Source: CAWICD01 sp052267165 (GTDB lineage Bacteria; Vulcanimicrobiota; Vulcanimicrobiia; Vulcanimicrobiales; Vulcanimicrobiaceae). Taken from it: a stretch of DNA of 64,000 nucleotides. This document shows, one piece after another, positions 16,636 to 24,971 of this stretch (positions are counted from its first letter, which is position 1; each line of letters begins with the position of its first letter). Both the position numbers and the translations under genes were made by a program. Under the pieces are notes generated by a model that saw only the letters and a list, made by a program, of their open reading frames with translations, did no database searches and had not been told where the DNA came from. The stretch covers positions 62,001 to 126,000 of the forward strand of contig JBKQHO010000039.1 in the NCBI GenBank assembly GCA_052267165.1, given 5' to 3'.

Positions 16636-18392
16636 CCCACGGGCCAGCCCATCTGCTGACAGATGAAGACCGCTGCCTGGCCGCGCGTCATCGAGCCGCC
16701 GGGCCAATCCAAATCTTGTCCGACCCGTTCGTTCAAGGTTTCCTGGTCCGCCTCGGAGATGCTCCCCGACGGAACGAACGTCAGGCCGTCCTCCCCCGAG
16801 AACACGCCGTTGACGCCGCAAAGGTGAGCCGCCGCGTAGACGCGCGGATCGTCTTCGAAGCGCACGTCGCTCCACCAAAAGATCGGAACACCGCGCGCGA
16901 GCAATCGGTACTGATAGGAAGCTCGGCGGTCGGCGTGGCCCCACACGTCTTTGGGCGCGACCTGTTGCGTCGTGCAGAAGGCGGCCAGCACGCCGGCCGC
17001 TTCACCGATCGCCCATTCGACGGGGTGCACGCGGTACGCGCCCGACGTCAAGTGCGTCGTGCCGATGTTCTTACACGAAGCGACGAGGTTGTCGAGCTGT
17101 TGCGGTAACAGCGCGCCGAGCGGGATTTGAAAGCGCAGCGTCGCAAAGCCGACCCACGGCGTTCCGTAGCCGCTGGGGTGGACGTCGATGCCGTACCAAC
17201 CGATGCCGCACGAGTCGTCGAACAGACGCGCGCGCTGCGTGCCGCTGGGGAAGCTGCTCGCGTCGATATCTTGCTGCACGATGCGCTGCAGGGCGTTGAT
17301 GCGGCGCGACTCGCGAATATAGGCTTGCGGCGCGCAGCCGTCGGCGGTGCCGAAGGCGTCCGTGCGCACCATGAGATTCGGATAGCCGGAGCCGCTGCCG
17401 TCATCGCGCTGACATTGCGTCTGTAGCCAATACGCGTAGGCGACCGAGACGTCGCGCGCGGCGCCATGCACCGCGGCGTCCTGCTGCGCGTTCCCCGTCG
17501 GCAGCGTTGCGTCCTGATAGTCGTTGCTGCCGACGTTGAGGGTCGTGCGGTCGCAGGCGTATGCGCCGCCCGCGAAATTCCGCGAGTCGATGTACTGGCG
17601 GTAGCCGAAGAGCGTTTCCTGACCGCCCGGAAGGACGGTGAACACGCCGTTGATGTCGCCTTCGACGATCTTGAAATTCTGCTTGCGCGCGATGTCGTCG
17701 AAGTTTGCCGGCTTGGGCAGCACGTGGTTTTCGCCGCTGGGACGATGCTCGAGGGCGATCGGCACCGTGATGGGCTGAACCCATTCCGGATGCGCCTCGG
17801 CGGGAGCATCGGGTTCGTTCGTATCCGACTGCGCCTCGGCACCGATCGTCCAGGGAATGCCGGCCAGCGGCAACAGGTCGCCGAGATCGGTCGCGTCGAG
17901 GAAGATGCCGGCGGTATAGGTGTCGCCCGAGCTCGTCGTGATGGCGGCGATCGAGCCGTTCTGCACGTTGACGCCGGTGACCGTCGTGCCGAGGCGCAGG
18001 TCGAGCCGGCTCGACAGCGCGGCCACTTGCGACTTAAGGACCTGGTGCGTCACGCTCGGGTCGACCGCGAACGGATAGTTGGTGCGCGCGAAGCCCGGAT
18101 TGAAGTACTGTTGAGCGCTGCCGTAGGAAGACAACGGCGCGTTCGCCCGATACCAAGCGCGAATGGCGTTGCGCAGGTCGCGATACGACTTGGGGCTTCC
18201 GGTCGTCTCGACGAGCTCTACGCCGGCTTCGTCCCAGCGCGTGACGCCCTGCGCCGTCGCCTGGCCCCCGATCCATTGGCTCGCCTCCAAAAGTACAACG
18301 CGAACTTTCGGATCGGCCGCCGCGGCAAGGGCCGCCGCTACGCCGCCGAAGCTCGCGCCGACGACCACGACGTTGTAACTGTGCGCTGCCAT
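16632..18392 (-). CDS. FAD-dependent oxidoreductase
   Basis: 586 residues from the ATG at 18392. The frame extends upstream to 18710, but that part is the sugar-porter remnant. The FAD-binding Rossmann start is VVVVGASFGGVAAALAAA, followed by LLEASQWIGGQATAQG. FLDATDLGDLLPLAG and GTTHLTSGAYRVHPVEWA match the FAD_oxidored (PF12831) type. Substrate unknown. The C-terminal 100 residues (DVWGHADRRASYQYRLLARG onward) look like an added SLH-like module ending MTRGQAAVFICQQMGWP, an S-layer-homology-type motif. It has no signal peptide. It is coupled to the lipoprotein gene behind it. Confidence 0.8.
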   Translation of the reverse strand: MAAHSYNVVVVGASFGGVAAALAAAADPKVRVVLLEASQWIGGQATAQGVTRWDEAGVELVETTGSPKSYRDLRNAIRAWYRANAPLSSYGSAQQYFNPGFARTNYPFAVDPSVTHQVLKSQVAALSSRLDLRLGTTVTGVNVQNGSIAAITTSSGDTYTAGIFLDATDLGDLLPLAGIPWTIGAEAQSDTNEPDAPAEAHPEWVQPITVPIALEHRPSGENHVLPKPANFDDIARKQNFKIVEGDINGVFTVLPGGQETLFGYRQYIDSRNFAGGAYACDRTTLNVGSNDYQDATLPTGNAQQDAAVHGAARDVSVAYAYWLQTQCQRDDGSGSGYPNLMVRTDAFGTADGCAPQAYIRESRRINALQRIVQQDIDASSFPSGTQRARLFDDSCGIGWYGIDVHPSGYGTPWVGFATLRFQIPLGALLPQQLDNLVASCKNIGTTHLTSGAYRVHPVEWAIGEAAGVLAAFCTTQQVAPKDVWGHADRRASYQYRLLARGVPIFWWSDVRFEDDPRVYAAAHLCGVNGVFSGEDGLTFVPSGSISEADQETLNERVGQDLDWPGGSMTRGQAAVFICQQMGWPVG

Positions 18393-18463
18393 GGATTCAG
18401 TCTGTCCGCGCTGCGGCGATAAGTCAAGAGCTCGTCTGTCGCCTCGCCGGCGGTTCCCGCGCC

Positions 18464-18750
18464 TCAGTAATCGGTGCCCATGTCCTCCAGCTCGCGTCCT
18501 TTGCTCTCGCTGACGAAACGCCACACTGAAGAAGAACGACAGCACGGCGAAGCCCGTGTACAGACCGTAGGCGAGACCGAGCCCAGCGTCCTTGACGTTC
18601 GCCGCCAACAGCGCGATCGGCCCCGCATTTCCGACCAGTACCGGCTGGCCTTGCGCGCTGATGGTCGCATGGGCGAACACGCAGGCCAGGATGCCGAGCG
18701 CCACGGGCATGCCCGCCGACCCGATGAGCAGCAGCGGACGCCGTCCTAAG
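18464..18750 (-). pseudogene. C-terminal remnant of a sugar-porter MFS transporter
   Basis: Reading down the minus strand, one frame gives GRRPLLLIGSAGMPVALGIL and further membrane segments as far as GFAVLSFFFSV. It then shifts frame into FVSESKGRELEDMGTDY and a stop at 18464. These are the loop motif and the terminal P/V-E-(S/T)-K-G-R signature of the sugar porter family. The first about 350 residues are missing, and a TGA precedes the fragment. Confidence 0.8.
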
Positions 18751-18978
18751 CTGCCTCACGATGAACTCCTTTTCCCCGGGCGAGGTCTATTCTAGCGTCA
18801 AAGCGCTCGTCGACTAGACGTCGGGCGGCGGCCGTTCCGTGAGCTAGGTGCGAACCTCCCATAGGGCGTGATCATCTGGGGCTCGTTGGGTAGATTATAC
18901 CGAGTGAGGCGCCGCCCGCCGCAACGAGACGAAATCGCGGCGCCGAACGTTTCCGGAAAACAAAGTTAAGGAGGTCAC

Positions 18979-19329
18979 GTGAAGAACCCGACGCCGCTCC
19001 TTCTCGCTGCTTCGCTCGCGTTCGCGACGTTCGTTCCGGCCGGCGCATCGGCCAAGGTCGGCTCCGCCACCTTCTCGGGCATCGTCGATCACGTCTCGTC
19101 GAACAGCATCAAAGTCACCGACCCGGCATCCCACCAATCGCTTGGCTTCTTGATCCTACCGAAATTCGACCAAGTCTTCTCCGCGGACGGCAAGACGACG
19201 TACCAGATGAAAGCGATCCACGCCGGACAGTACGTGAAGGTCTACTACGACCAGCGGGCGCTCGGCGCCCGCCACGCGGACCGGATCCTCTTGCTCAGGC
19301 AGAACAACACCGTCAAGAGAAAAGAGTAG
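18979..19329 (+). CDS. Small secreted protein
   Basis: 116 residues, GTG start. A near-perfect TAAGGAGGT ends 4 bases before it, the strongest ribosome-binding site in the window, so expression is probably high. Signal peptide MKNPTPLLLAASLAFATFVPAGASA. The mature part is a small beta domain (TFSGIVDHVSSNSIKVTDPA, GQYVKVYYDQ), similar in pattern to DUF5666-like OB folds. No function assigned. Confidence 0.8.
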   Translation: MKNPTPLLLAASLAFATFVPAGASAKVGSATFSGIVDHVSSNSIKVTDPASHQSLGFLILPKFDQVFSADGKTTYQMKAIHAGQYVKVYYDQRALGARHADRILLLRQNNTVKRKE

Positions 19330-19368
19330 CCGCCTCGCGCAGCTCGTAGGATGAGGCGCGGTATGCTC

Positions 19369-19750
19369 TTATGCGTACTGCGCCCCGCCATTTCCGAACG
19401 ACCAATTTTCCTTGCGCACCTCCACCAAGCTGATGAAGACGTCTTCGCGCCGCATTTCGAGGCGCGCGTTCAAGCCGTCGGCCACGGCTTTGTAGAACGC
19501 GCGCTTCTGCTCGACGGTCCGGCCGTCGTTGAGCGTCAATTGGATGACGATGCAGTCGCTCGAACGGGCGATGCCAAGGTAGGTCGGGTCCCACGATCAT
19601 GTTTTCGTCCGGATGTTCGCAGACGATTTGAAAGCGGTCGTCCACGGGGACGTTGAGCGTCTCGAGCATAGCGGCATAAACGACTTCACCGACGGTGGTG
19701 CGATAGGTCGCCGCCTTACCAGCGACGAGACCGATCCGAACGAGTGGCAT
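19369..19750 (-). pseudogene. Tautomerase family protein with one frameshift
   Basis: The start MPLVRIGLVAGKAATYRTTV and its continuation to PDENMIVGP read in one frame. At about 19588 the reading must shift by one base to give YLGIARSSDCIVIQLTLNDG, then RAFYKAVADGLNARL and a natural end GNGGAQYA with a stop at 19369. The combined 127-residue product is a normal 4-oxalocrotonate-tautomerase-like protein. The unshifted frame gives an Arg-rich tail. Only one base is wrong, so a sequencing error is possible. Catalytic Pro at the second position is present. Confidence 0.8.
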
Positions 19751-19895
19751 CAGCTGTGTTCCTTTCCTTTTCCGCCGTCAGTTCGGCAACGCCACGGCGG
19801 GCCATGCGGCGTACGCGTTTCCGGCATCGCGACCGAAAACAATGCAAGCGCGCGCACGGCGACCGCCGTAAGAACGAGACGGCGCCGGATTCGAC

Positions 19896-20063
19896 ATGCA
19901 GTATGACGATCGTCTCTTCAACCCGTTTCAGCGTCTGCTCGGAGCCGCATACGCGGGAACGGGAATGGGGCTCGCCATCGTCAAGCGCATCGTCACGCGA
20001 CGCGGCGGCCGCATTTGGGCACGCAGCTCTCCCGGGCAAGCTTCTCGTTCGCATTACCCATGA
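19896..20063 (+). pseudogene. C-terminal fragment of a sensor histidine kinase
   Basis: 55 codons carrying RLFNPFQRLLGA (F box), GTGMGLAIVKRIV (G2 box) and GGRIWARSSPGQ, the end of a HATPase domain. A one-base shift near 20040 would give the natural end FSFALPMS with a stop at 20068. The N-terminal sensing and dimerisation parts are absent. Confidence 0.75.
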
Positions 20064-20265
20064 GTTAGATCGTCGGCAAAGAGCGCCGCAAAGTCATTGT
20101 TAGAATCGTGTGAAGACGCGGGCGACGCCTTCCGTTACCCTCGATTTTAGGGTATCCTGGTGTCCCGGGAATTTGGTTCTTACGTCCCGGGCAGGACTCG
20201 GCCTTCTGAGAGGGCCGTCGTTCACTATTGCGTTCTCCCTTCCGAACGGTGTTGAAGATAGCGTC

Positions 20266-20829
20266 ATGTTGCATCCACTGACCCGCATGACGGAGCTTGC
20301 GCCTCCCGAACCTGAATCCGTCCAGCCCAGCCACACCGTCCCCCCGGCCGATTTGGTCCGGCGCCGGGCGATCCCGGCGTTCTACAGCGTCGACGACGAA
20401 CTGCGCGTCCACTTTTCTTGCGGCGTTCCACGCGGCGTGAACATGGAGCGGCTCCCCGTTCGCGTCGAGCGAATCGTGCGTAACCTGACGGAAGCGTCAG
20501 GCCGTGACGCGGAGTGCTCGATCGGCGTCGACGGCGACACGATCGTTCGCATCGTGGAATCGTATAGTCCGGCGGAAAACCTCAAAGGCATCATCGTCGA
20601 GAAACTGCGCATGCGCGACCCCATGCGGGAAGCGATCCAACGTTTCGGCATCACGGCGCGCGAAACGCAGGTGCTGCGGCTTCTGCTGCTCGGTGCCTCG
20701 ACCTCCACGATCGCCAAAGAGCTGCACATCGCGGAAACCACCGCTTGCGATCACGTCAGGCGCATCGCCCGAAAGACCTCGTCGCGCGGACGCGGCCAGA
20801 TCGTGGCGCGGGTACTCGGGTTCCTCTAA
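20266..20829 (+). CDS. LuxR-type HTH regulator, paralogue B
   Basis: 187 residues from the ATG at 20266. The frame opens earlier (20110), but this start aligns with paralogue A (LTRMTEL against LSRMTEH). Same N-terminal domain (RRRAIPAFYSVDDELRVHF, RVERIVRNLTEAS, GVDGDTIVRIVESYS) and LuxR helix-turn-helix (ITARETQVLRLLLLGASTST, IAKELHIAETTACDHV). It converges with the PHA synthase gene, with 16 bases between the stops. I infer recent duplication from the collinearity. Confidence 0.88.
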   Translation: MLHPLTRMTELAPPEPESVQPSHTVPPADLVRRRAIPAFYSVDDELRVHFSCGVPRGVNMERLPVRVERIVRNLTEASGRDAECSIGVDGDTIVRIVESYSPAENLKGIIVEKLRMRDPMREAIQRFGITARETQVLRLLLLGASTSTIAKELHIAETTACDHVRRIARKTSSRGRGQIVARVLGFL

Positions 20830-20845
20830 GAAACCGCTCGCGGAC

Positions 20846-22540
20846 TCAGTCCGCGACGACGTAGGTGCCCGGCGACTTTACGATCGGGGTGTATTTCGCG
20901 TTGCCGACCTCGGCCGGCGAGTCGACCCGCTCGCCGGAGCGCCGCTGCAGCCATTCGAGCCAATTCCCCCACCACGAGCCCTTCGTCGAGGTCGCGTCCT
21001 TGAGCCACTCGTCGGGATCTTGCACGTAGTTCGGGTTGAGCAAATACTGGCGCTTGGATGCGGACGCGGGCGGGTTGATCAAGCTTTGGATGTGGCCCGC
21101 AGCGCTGAGGATCAGCGTCCGGTTGCCGCTGTACGACATCATGTTCGCATAGACGGATTTCCACGGCGTGATGTGATCGGTGATGCCGCACACGAAATAG
21201 GAATCGAGCGAGACGCTCTTCAGATCGATCGGCTTGCCCAAAACGACCATCGCGCCCGGCGTGACGAACTTGCCCTCGGCGTACGCGTCCATCAACTCGG
21301 CGTGGAACTTCGCGGGCAGCCGGGTCGTGTCGGCGTTCCAGTACAACAGGTCGAAGGCCGGCGGATCCTTACCCAACAGGTAGTTGTTGACCCAGTAGTT
21401 CCAGACCAGATCGTTCGGCCGTAGCCAGGCAAAGATGCGGCCTAGCTCGGAGCCGTCGAGCACGCCTTTGCGCTCGCTCGAGGCTTTCGCCGTCTTGAGG
21501 ATGTCCTTGGTCATGAACATCCCGAGCATCGAGTCGGTGCCGAAGTCGAGCACGGCGACCAGATGGGTCGCACAGTTGAACGGGCTCTCGACGCCGGAGG
21601 CCGCGTAGTATCCGAGCAACGCGGCAAGCGTCATCGCGCCTGCGCAGGCGCCGCCGATGTTGATCTTCTCGACGCCACAGACGTCCTTCACCACGCCGAC
21701 GGCCTCGATGATCGCCGACACGTAGGTGTCGATACCCCAGTCGCGCTGCTCGGCCGTCGGGTTGCGCCAGCTGATCGTGAAGACTTGCATGCCGCCCTTG
21801 AGCAAGAAGTCGAAGATGCTGTTCTGCGGCGACAGATCGAAGATGTAGAACTTGTTGATCTGCGGCGGGATGAAGAGCAGCGGAACGTTGAAGACCGTCT
21901 CGGTTTGCGGCTTGTATTGAATCAGCTCGAGGACCTCGTTCCGGAAGATGACGCTGCCTTCCGTGGTGCCGAGGTTCTTGCCGACTTCGAAGGCGCCCTT
22001 GTCGACTTGCGTAGGCATGCCGCTGTTGGTGAAGAGGTCGGACATCATGTTCTGAAGCCCGTGCACGATGCTCGCGCCGCCCGTGTCGAGAGCGCGCTTG
22101 AGGGCGACCGGATTGGCGAGCGAGTTGCTGGGAGCCAGCGCCGAAGTGATGAGCTGCGTGACGAACCGCGCGCGTTCTTTGGTCACCCCGTCGAAGGTCG
22201 TCTTTTCGACGAGCTCTTCGAGCGACTTCGTCCAGGCCAAGTATCCGCCCATGAAGACGCGATAGAAGGGGTTGTCGGCCCAGGCGACGTCGGCAAAGCG
22301 CTTGTCGCCGGGCAACGGCTTGAGATCCGACTGGCCGGCCAGCACCCGGGTGATCTCGCGGACGAGCTCCGCCTGCTGCTCGAGCAGCAGCGTCGGATTG
22401 GCGGCGGCCTCCTTGGCAAGCGCGCCCGCCGTGGCCATGAGATCTTCTCCGCGGAATCCGAAGAAGGGCTCTCCTCCAGCGGAGACCTCGGAAGCGCTTT
22501 CACCGAGCGCGATCTTGCCGTTGCCTTCGACTGTGCTCAT
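20846..22540 (-). CDS. phaC: Class I-like polyhydroxyalkanoate synthase, copy 1
   Basis: 564 residues from the ATG at 22540 (TTGGAG upstream). It polymerises hydroxyacyl-CoA into PHA at the granule surface. The lipase-like box G-A-C-A-G holds the catalytic Cys299; the Asp is in GITDHITPW and the His in SAAGHIQSL. FTISWRNPT and DLVWNYWVNNYLLG are synthase signatures. The length matches class I, and no phaE or phaR partner gene is adjacent. A near-identical copy lies at 24972 on the other strand. No phaA, phaB or phasin gene is in the window. Confidence 0.95.
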   Translation of the reverse strand: MSTVEGNGKIALGESASEVSAGGEPFFGFRGEDLMATAGALAKEAAANPTLLLEQQAELVREITRVLAGQSDLKPLPGDKRFADVAWADNPFYRVFMGGYLAWTKSLEELVEKTTFDGVTKERARFVTQLITSALAPSNSLANPVALKRALDTGGASIVHGLQNMMSDLFTNSGMPTQVDKGAFEVGKNLGTTEGSVIFRNEVLELIQYKPQTETVFNVPLLFIPPQINKFYIFDLSPQNSIFDFLLKGGMQVFTISWRNPTAEQRDWGIDTYVSAIIEAVGVVKDVCGVEKINIGGACAGAMTLAALLGYYAASGVESPFNCATHLVAVLDFGTDSMLGMFMTKDILKTAKASSERKGVLDGSELGRIFAWLRPNDLVWNYWVNNYLLGKDPPAFDLLYWNADTTRLPAKFHAELMDAYAEGKFVTPGAMVVLGKPIDLKSVSLDSYFVCGITDHITPWKSVYANMMSYSGNRTLILSAAGHIQSLINPPASASKRQYLLNPNYVQDPDEWLKDATSTKGSWWGNWLEWLQRRSGERVDSPAEVGNAKYTPIVKSPGTYVVAD

Positions 22541-22659
22541 AGCCCACTCCAACTCACGTGTCTCGAGGAGGCGATACCGGTTCGACGGTTGACCGGCGAA
22601 TCCCAGGTCTTGGCATGCGATGCCTTGCTTGACTTGTCGTAAGGCAGGCCTACGAGCCC

Positions 22660-23559
22660 TCAGTCGACGGCGCCGGACGGCCTCGCAGGCGCGACCGCGT
22701 GGATCTGCGGCGGCGCGTCGCGCAGCGACCCGAACTCACGCGAATACACCTGCGTGAACTCCGCGCCGAGCAAGAACAGATACGAGGAATAGTAGAGCCA
22801 GAGCAGGACCACGACCAGCGACGCGGCGCTGCCGTACGTCCACGGCAGATTGACCGACGCCAGGTACAGACCGATCGCGAGTTGCGCGAGCGCGAAGCCG
22901 ACGCTCGTCGTGAGGGCACCGATCCAAACGTCGCCCCAGGTCAGCTCGGTCCCCGGGAGCCAGCGGAACAAGCCTGCGACGACCGGCGTCAGGATCAGCG
23001 CGCCCAGGACCGCGATGCCGGCCCGAGCCCCGACCGAAGCCGGAACGCCGCCGGCGACGCCGTGGACGGCGGCCGAAAAGACGGCGCTGCCGAAGATGAG
23101 CGCGGTCATTCCTCCTATGACGCAGACGGACAGGAAGCCCGCCGCGAGATAAGCGCCGAGCGTCGTCATGAGGTTGGGGCTGCGCCGCAACGGCGTGTTC
23201 CACATGGCGTGCAAGGCGCGCTGCAAGGCATAGAACAGGCGCGAGCCTGCAAACAGCGCCACCACACCCGCGAGGACGGTGGCGGGAATGCGGTTGTGAG
23301 CGCTGCGCTCGTTCCCCACGATCCCGTTGAGCGCTCGCACGCCGCCGTGCCCCACGATCGGATCGATCACCAGCGCAAGCCCGTGCAAGACGGTTCGCTC
23401 GCCTCCCAGCGCCTCGGCAACGCGCAGCGTGATGACCAGCAAAGGCGCCAGCGCCAACGCCGCAAAGGCCGCGAGCGCGGCAGCATAAATCCAGCCTTCG
23501 TCGGCACTCCATTTGGCGTAGGTTTCCCGCAAGAGCCGGCCGACGATTCTGGGCGTCAT
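22660..23559 (-). CDS. YihY/BrkB family inner-membrane protein
   Basis: 299 residues from the ATG at 23559. About six membrane segments, with the family pattern ETYAKWSADEGWIYAAALAA at the N-terminus, ALQRALHAMWNTP in the middle and PWTYGSAASLVVVLLWLYYS near the end. YihY proteins are widespread; earlier claims of RNase BN activity were withdrawn for the family and a transport role is suspected. The same frame continues without a stop upstream through 24768, joining the PAP2 segment. I treat YihY as a separate gene because its own start fits the family. Confidence 0.85.
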   Translation of the reverse strand: MTPRIVGRLLRETYAKWSADEGWIYAAALAAFAALALAPLLVITLRVAEALGGERTVLHGLALVIDPIVGHGGVRALNGIVGNERSAHNRIPATVLAGVVALFAGSRLFYALQRALHAMWNTPLRRSPNLMTTLGAYLAAGFLSVCVIGGMTALIFGSAVFSAAVHGVAGGVPASVGARAGIAVLGALILTPVVAGLFRWLPGTELTWGDVWIGALTTSVGFALAQLAIGLYLASVNLPWTYGSAASLVVVLLWLYYSSYLFLLGAEFTQVYSREFGSLRDAPPQIHAVAPARPSGAVD

Positions 23560-23667
23560 GAATCGCCTCACGCTCCGAGGGCGCAGGCCGATGCTCCTGC
23601 TTGCGCGGAAGCACGCCGCGCGGCCCCGGTCTTGCAACTTATCTCGGCCGAAACGACCTGCAAGAGC

Positions 23668-24084
23668 ATGACCCAAAACCTTCAACTCCGCTGCTCCGAC
23701 TGCAAGTCCGATTTTCTCTTCACCGCGAGCGAGCAAGACGAATTCGCCGCGAAGGGCTTCACGAACAAGCCGGGACGCTGCCTCGAGTGCCGCGCAGCTC
23801 GCAAAGCGCGTCTGGGCGAGGCCGGCGTCTCTCCCAATACGGCCAATCGCGGCCCCTATGCGCGCGGCCGCAACAACAGTTTCGGCGGCGGCTACGACGG
23901 CGGCTCGGGCCGCGAGGGTGGTTCCGGTTCCGGGCGCGCGAGCAGCTATGGAGGCGAACAGCGCGAGACGTTCGAGGCGGTCTGCAGCACCTGCGGGAAA
24001 ATGGCGAGTTTGCCGTTTCAGCCGACGAACGATCGTCCCGTCTACTGCCGGAACTGCTTCAAGCCGAAGCCCTCTTTTCGCTGA
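23668..24084 (+). CDS. Double zinc-ribbon protein
   Basis: 138 residues from the ATG at 23668. Two Cys4 modules: CSDCKSDFLFT with CLECRAARK about 30 residues later (probable zinc-ribbon, PF13451-like), and CSTCGKMASLPFQP with CRNCFKPK, the CxxC-x17-CxxC type. They are separated by a Gly/Arg/Ser-rich linker (residues about 60-100) like those of RNA-binding proteins. Likely a nucleic-acid-associated protein. It lies entirely opposite the open frame joining PAP2 and YihY. Confidence 0.85.
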   Translation: MTQNLQLRCSDCKSDFLFTASEQDEFAAKGFTNKPGRCLECRAARKARLGEAGVSPNTANRGPYARGRNNSFGGGYDGGSGREGGSGSGRASSYGGEQRETFEAVCSTCGKMASLPFQPTNDRPVYCRNCFKPKPSFR

Positions 24085-24768
24085 TTTTCCAAGCCCCCCG
24101 CGAGCGCCGGTAGGGCTCTCGTCGGGACGCTCAAAGAGTGGAGCGGGCCACAATGCCGCGCCGAGCGTCAGCAGACCGGCGCCGAACAGCAAGCCGCCGA
24201 GCAGATCGCTCGGGTAGTGCGCACCCAGCGCAAGGCGAGACCAGATCGCCCCCGCGCCCCAGGCGATCAGCAATGGCGTCACGATCGCGCGAACGGTGCG
24301 CGGCAGCTCGCTGTTCCAGACGAAGACCGCCCATAGCCAAGAGACGATCACGGCGTACATCGCGTGACCGCTGGCGTACGAGAACGAGGTCTCGCGCTGC
24401 AGTACCCAGTGCTCGGGGCGCGCCCGCTGGAAGAACGCCTTGCCGAGATCGCTCAGACGCCACGCGCAGAGCGTGAGCAGGATCGAGAAGAGCACGCGCG
24501 AGCGCCACGCCGGCGCACGCCAGGCAACGAGTGCCAGCGCCAGGCCGACGAGCCCTAAGACCTGCAGCGAATACGAGTCGGTCAATAGCAGCGCGAGGCC
24601 CGCACCTCGTCCCACGAGAGCTGCAGCCGACGCGTCGAGGCTACCCGGCGGAGTGGATGCGAGCGCCGCTCCCAGCCACAGATAGAGCGCCAAGCACATG
24701 GCGCCGGCGGCGGCGCTCAGTCGGCGGCCCGCGCGAAGCTTGGGTTCACGGCGATATGCGGTTCGCAA
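24085..24768 (-). CDS. PAP2 superfamily phosphatase (3' end unresolved)
   Basis: A TTG at 24768 follows GGAAGA; an ATG at 24699 is an alternative. Several membrane segments and the three phosphatase motifs are present: KAFFQRARPEHW, the SGHAM of YASGHAM, and SRLALGAHYPSDLLGG. PAP2 enzymes remove phosphate from lipid phosphates such as undecaprenyl diphosphate. No stop codon ends this gene: the frame runs through the antisense of the zinc-ribbon gene into YihY. Losing one C from the run of six at 24094-24099 would end the protein at 24042, a natural position. The boundary given here is the limit of recognisable PAP2 sequence. Confidence 0.75.
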
Positions 24769-24971
24769 GGCGACATCTTCCAGCTCTCGAGGCGTCCGCC
24801 ATGCAAAACGCTTCGAGGGCGACGGGGCTGCATGCGCCGTACCTAAGAACAAAATTCTTACCCGCGAGGCAGCGTCCGGCGGAGGCTGGAAACGCGTTGC
24901 TCTCGTCGAACGTCGCGTCATCTGGGAGTGCCGTCGACGGCATTCCGAAGTGCGCCTTTTGGGGGCCACAT

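Noticed and set aside
22699..23667. Long plus-strand frame antisense to YihY leading into the zinc-ribbon gene
   Set aside because: Arg/Gln/His-rich shadow composition; the zinc-ribbon protein has its own ATG at 23668 and YihY accounts for the opposite strand.
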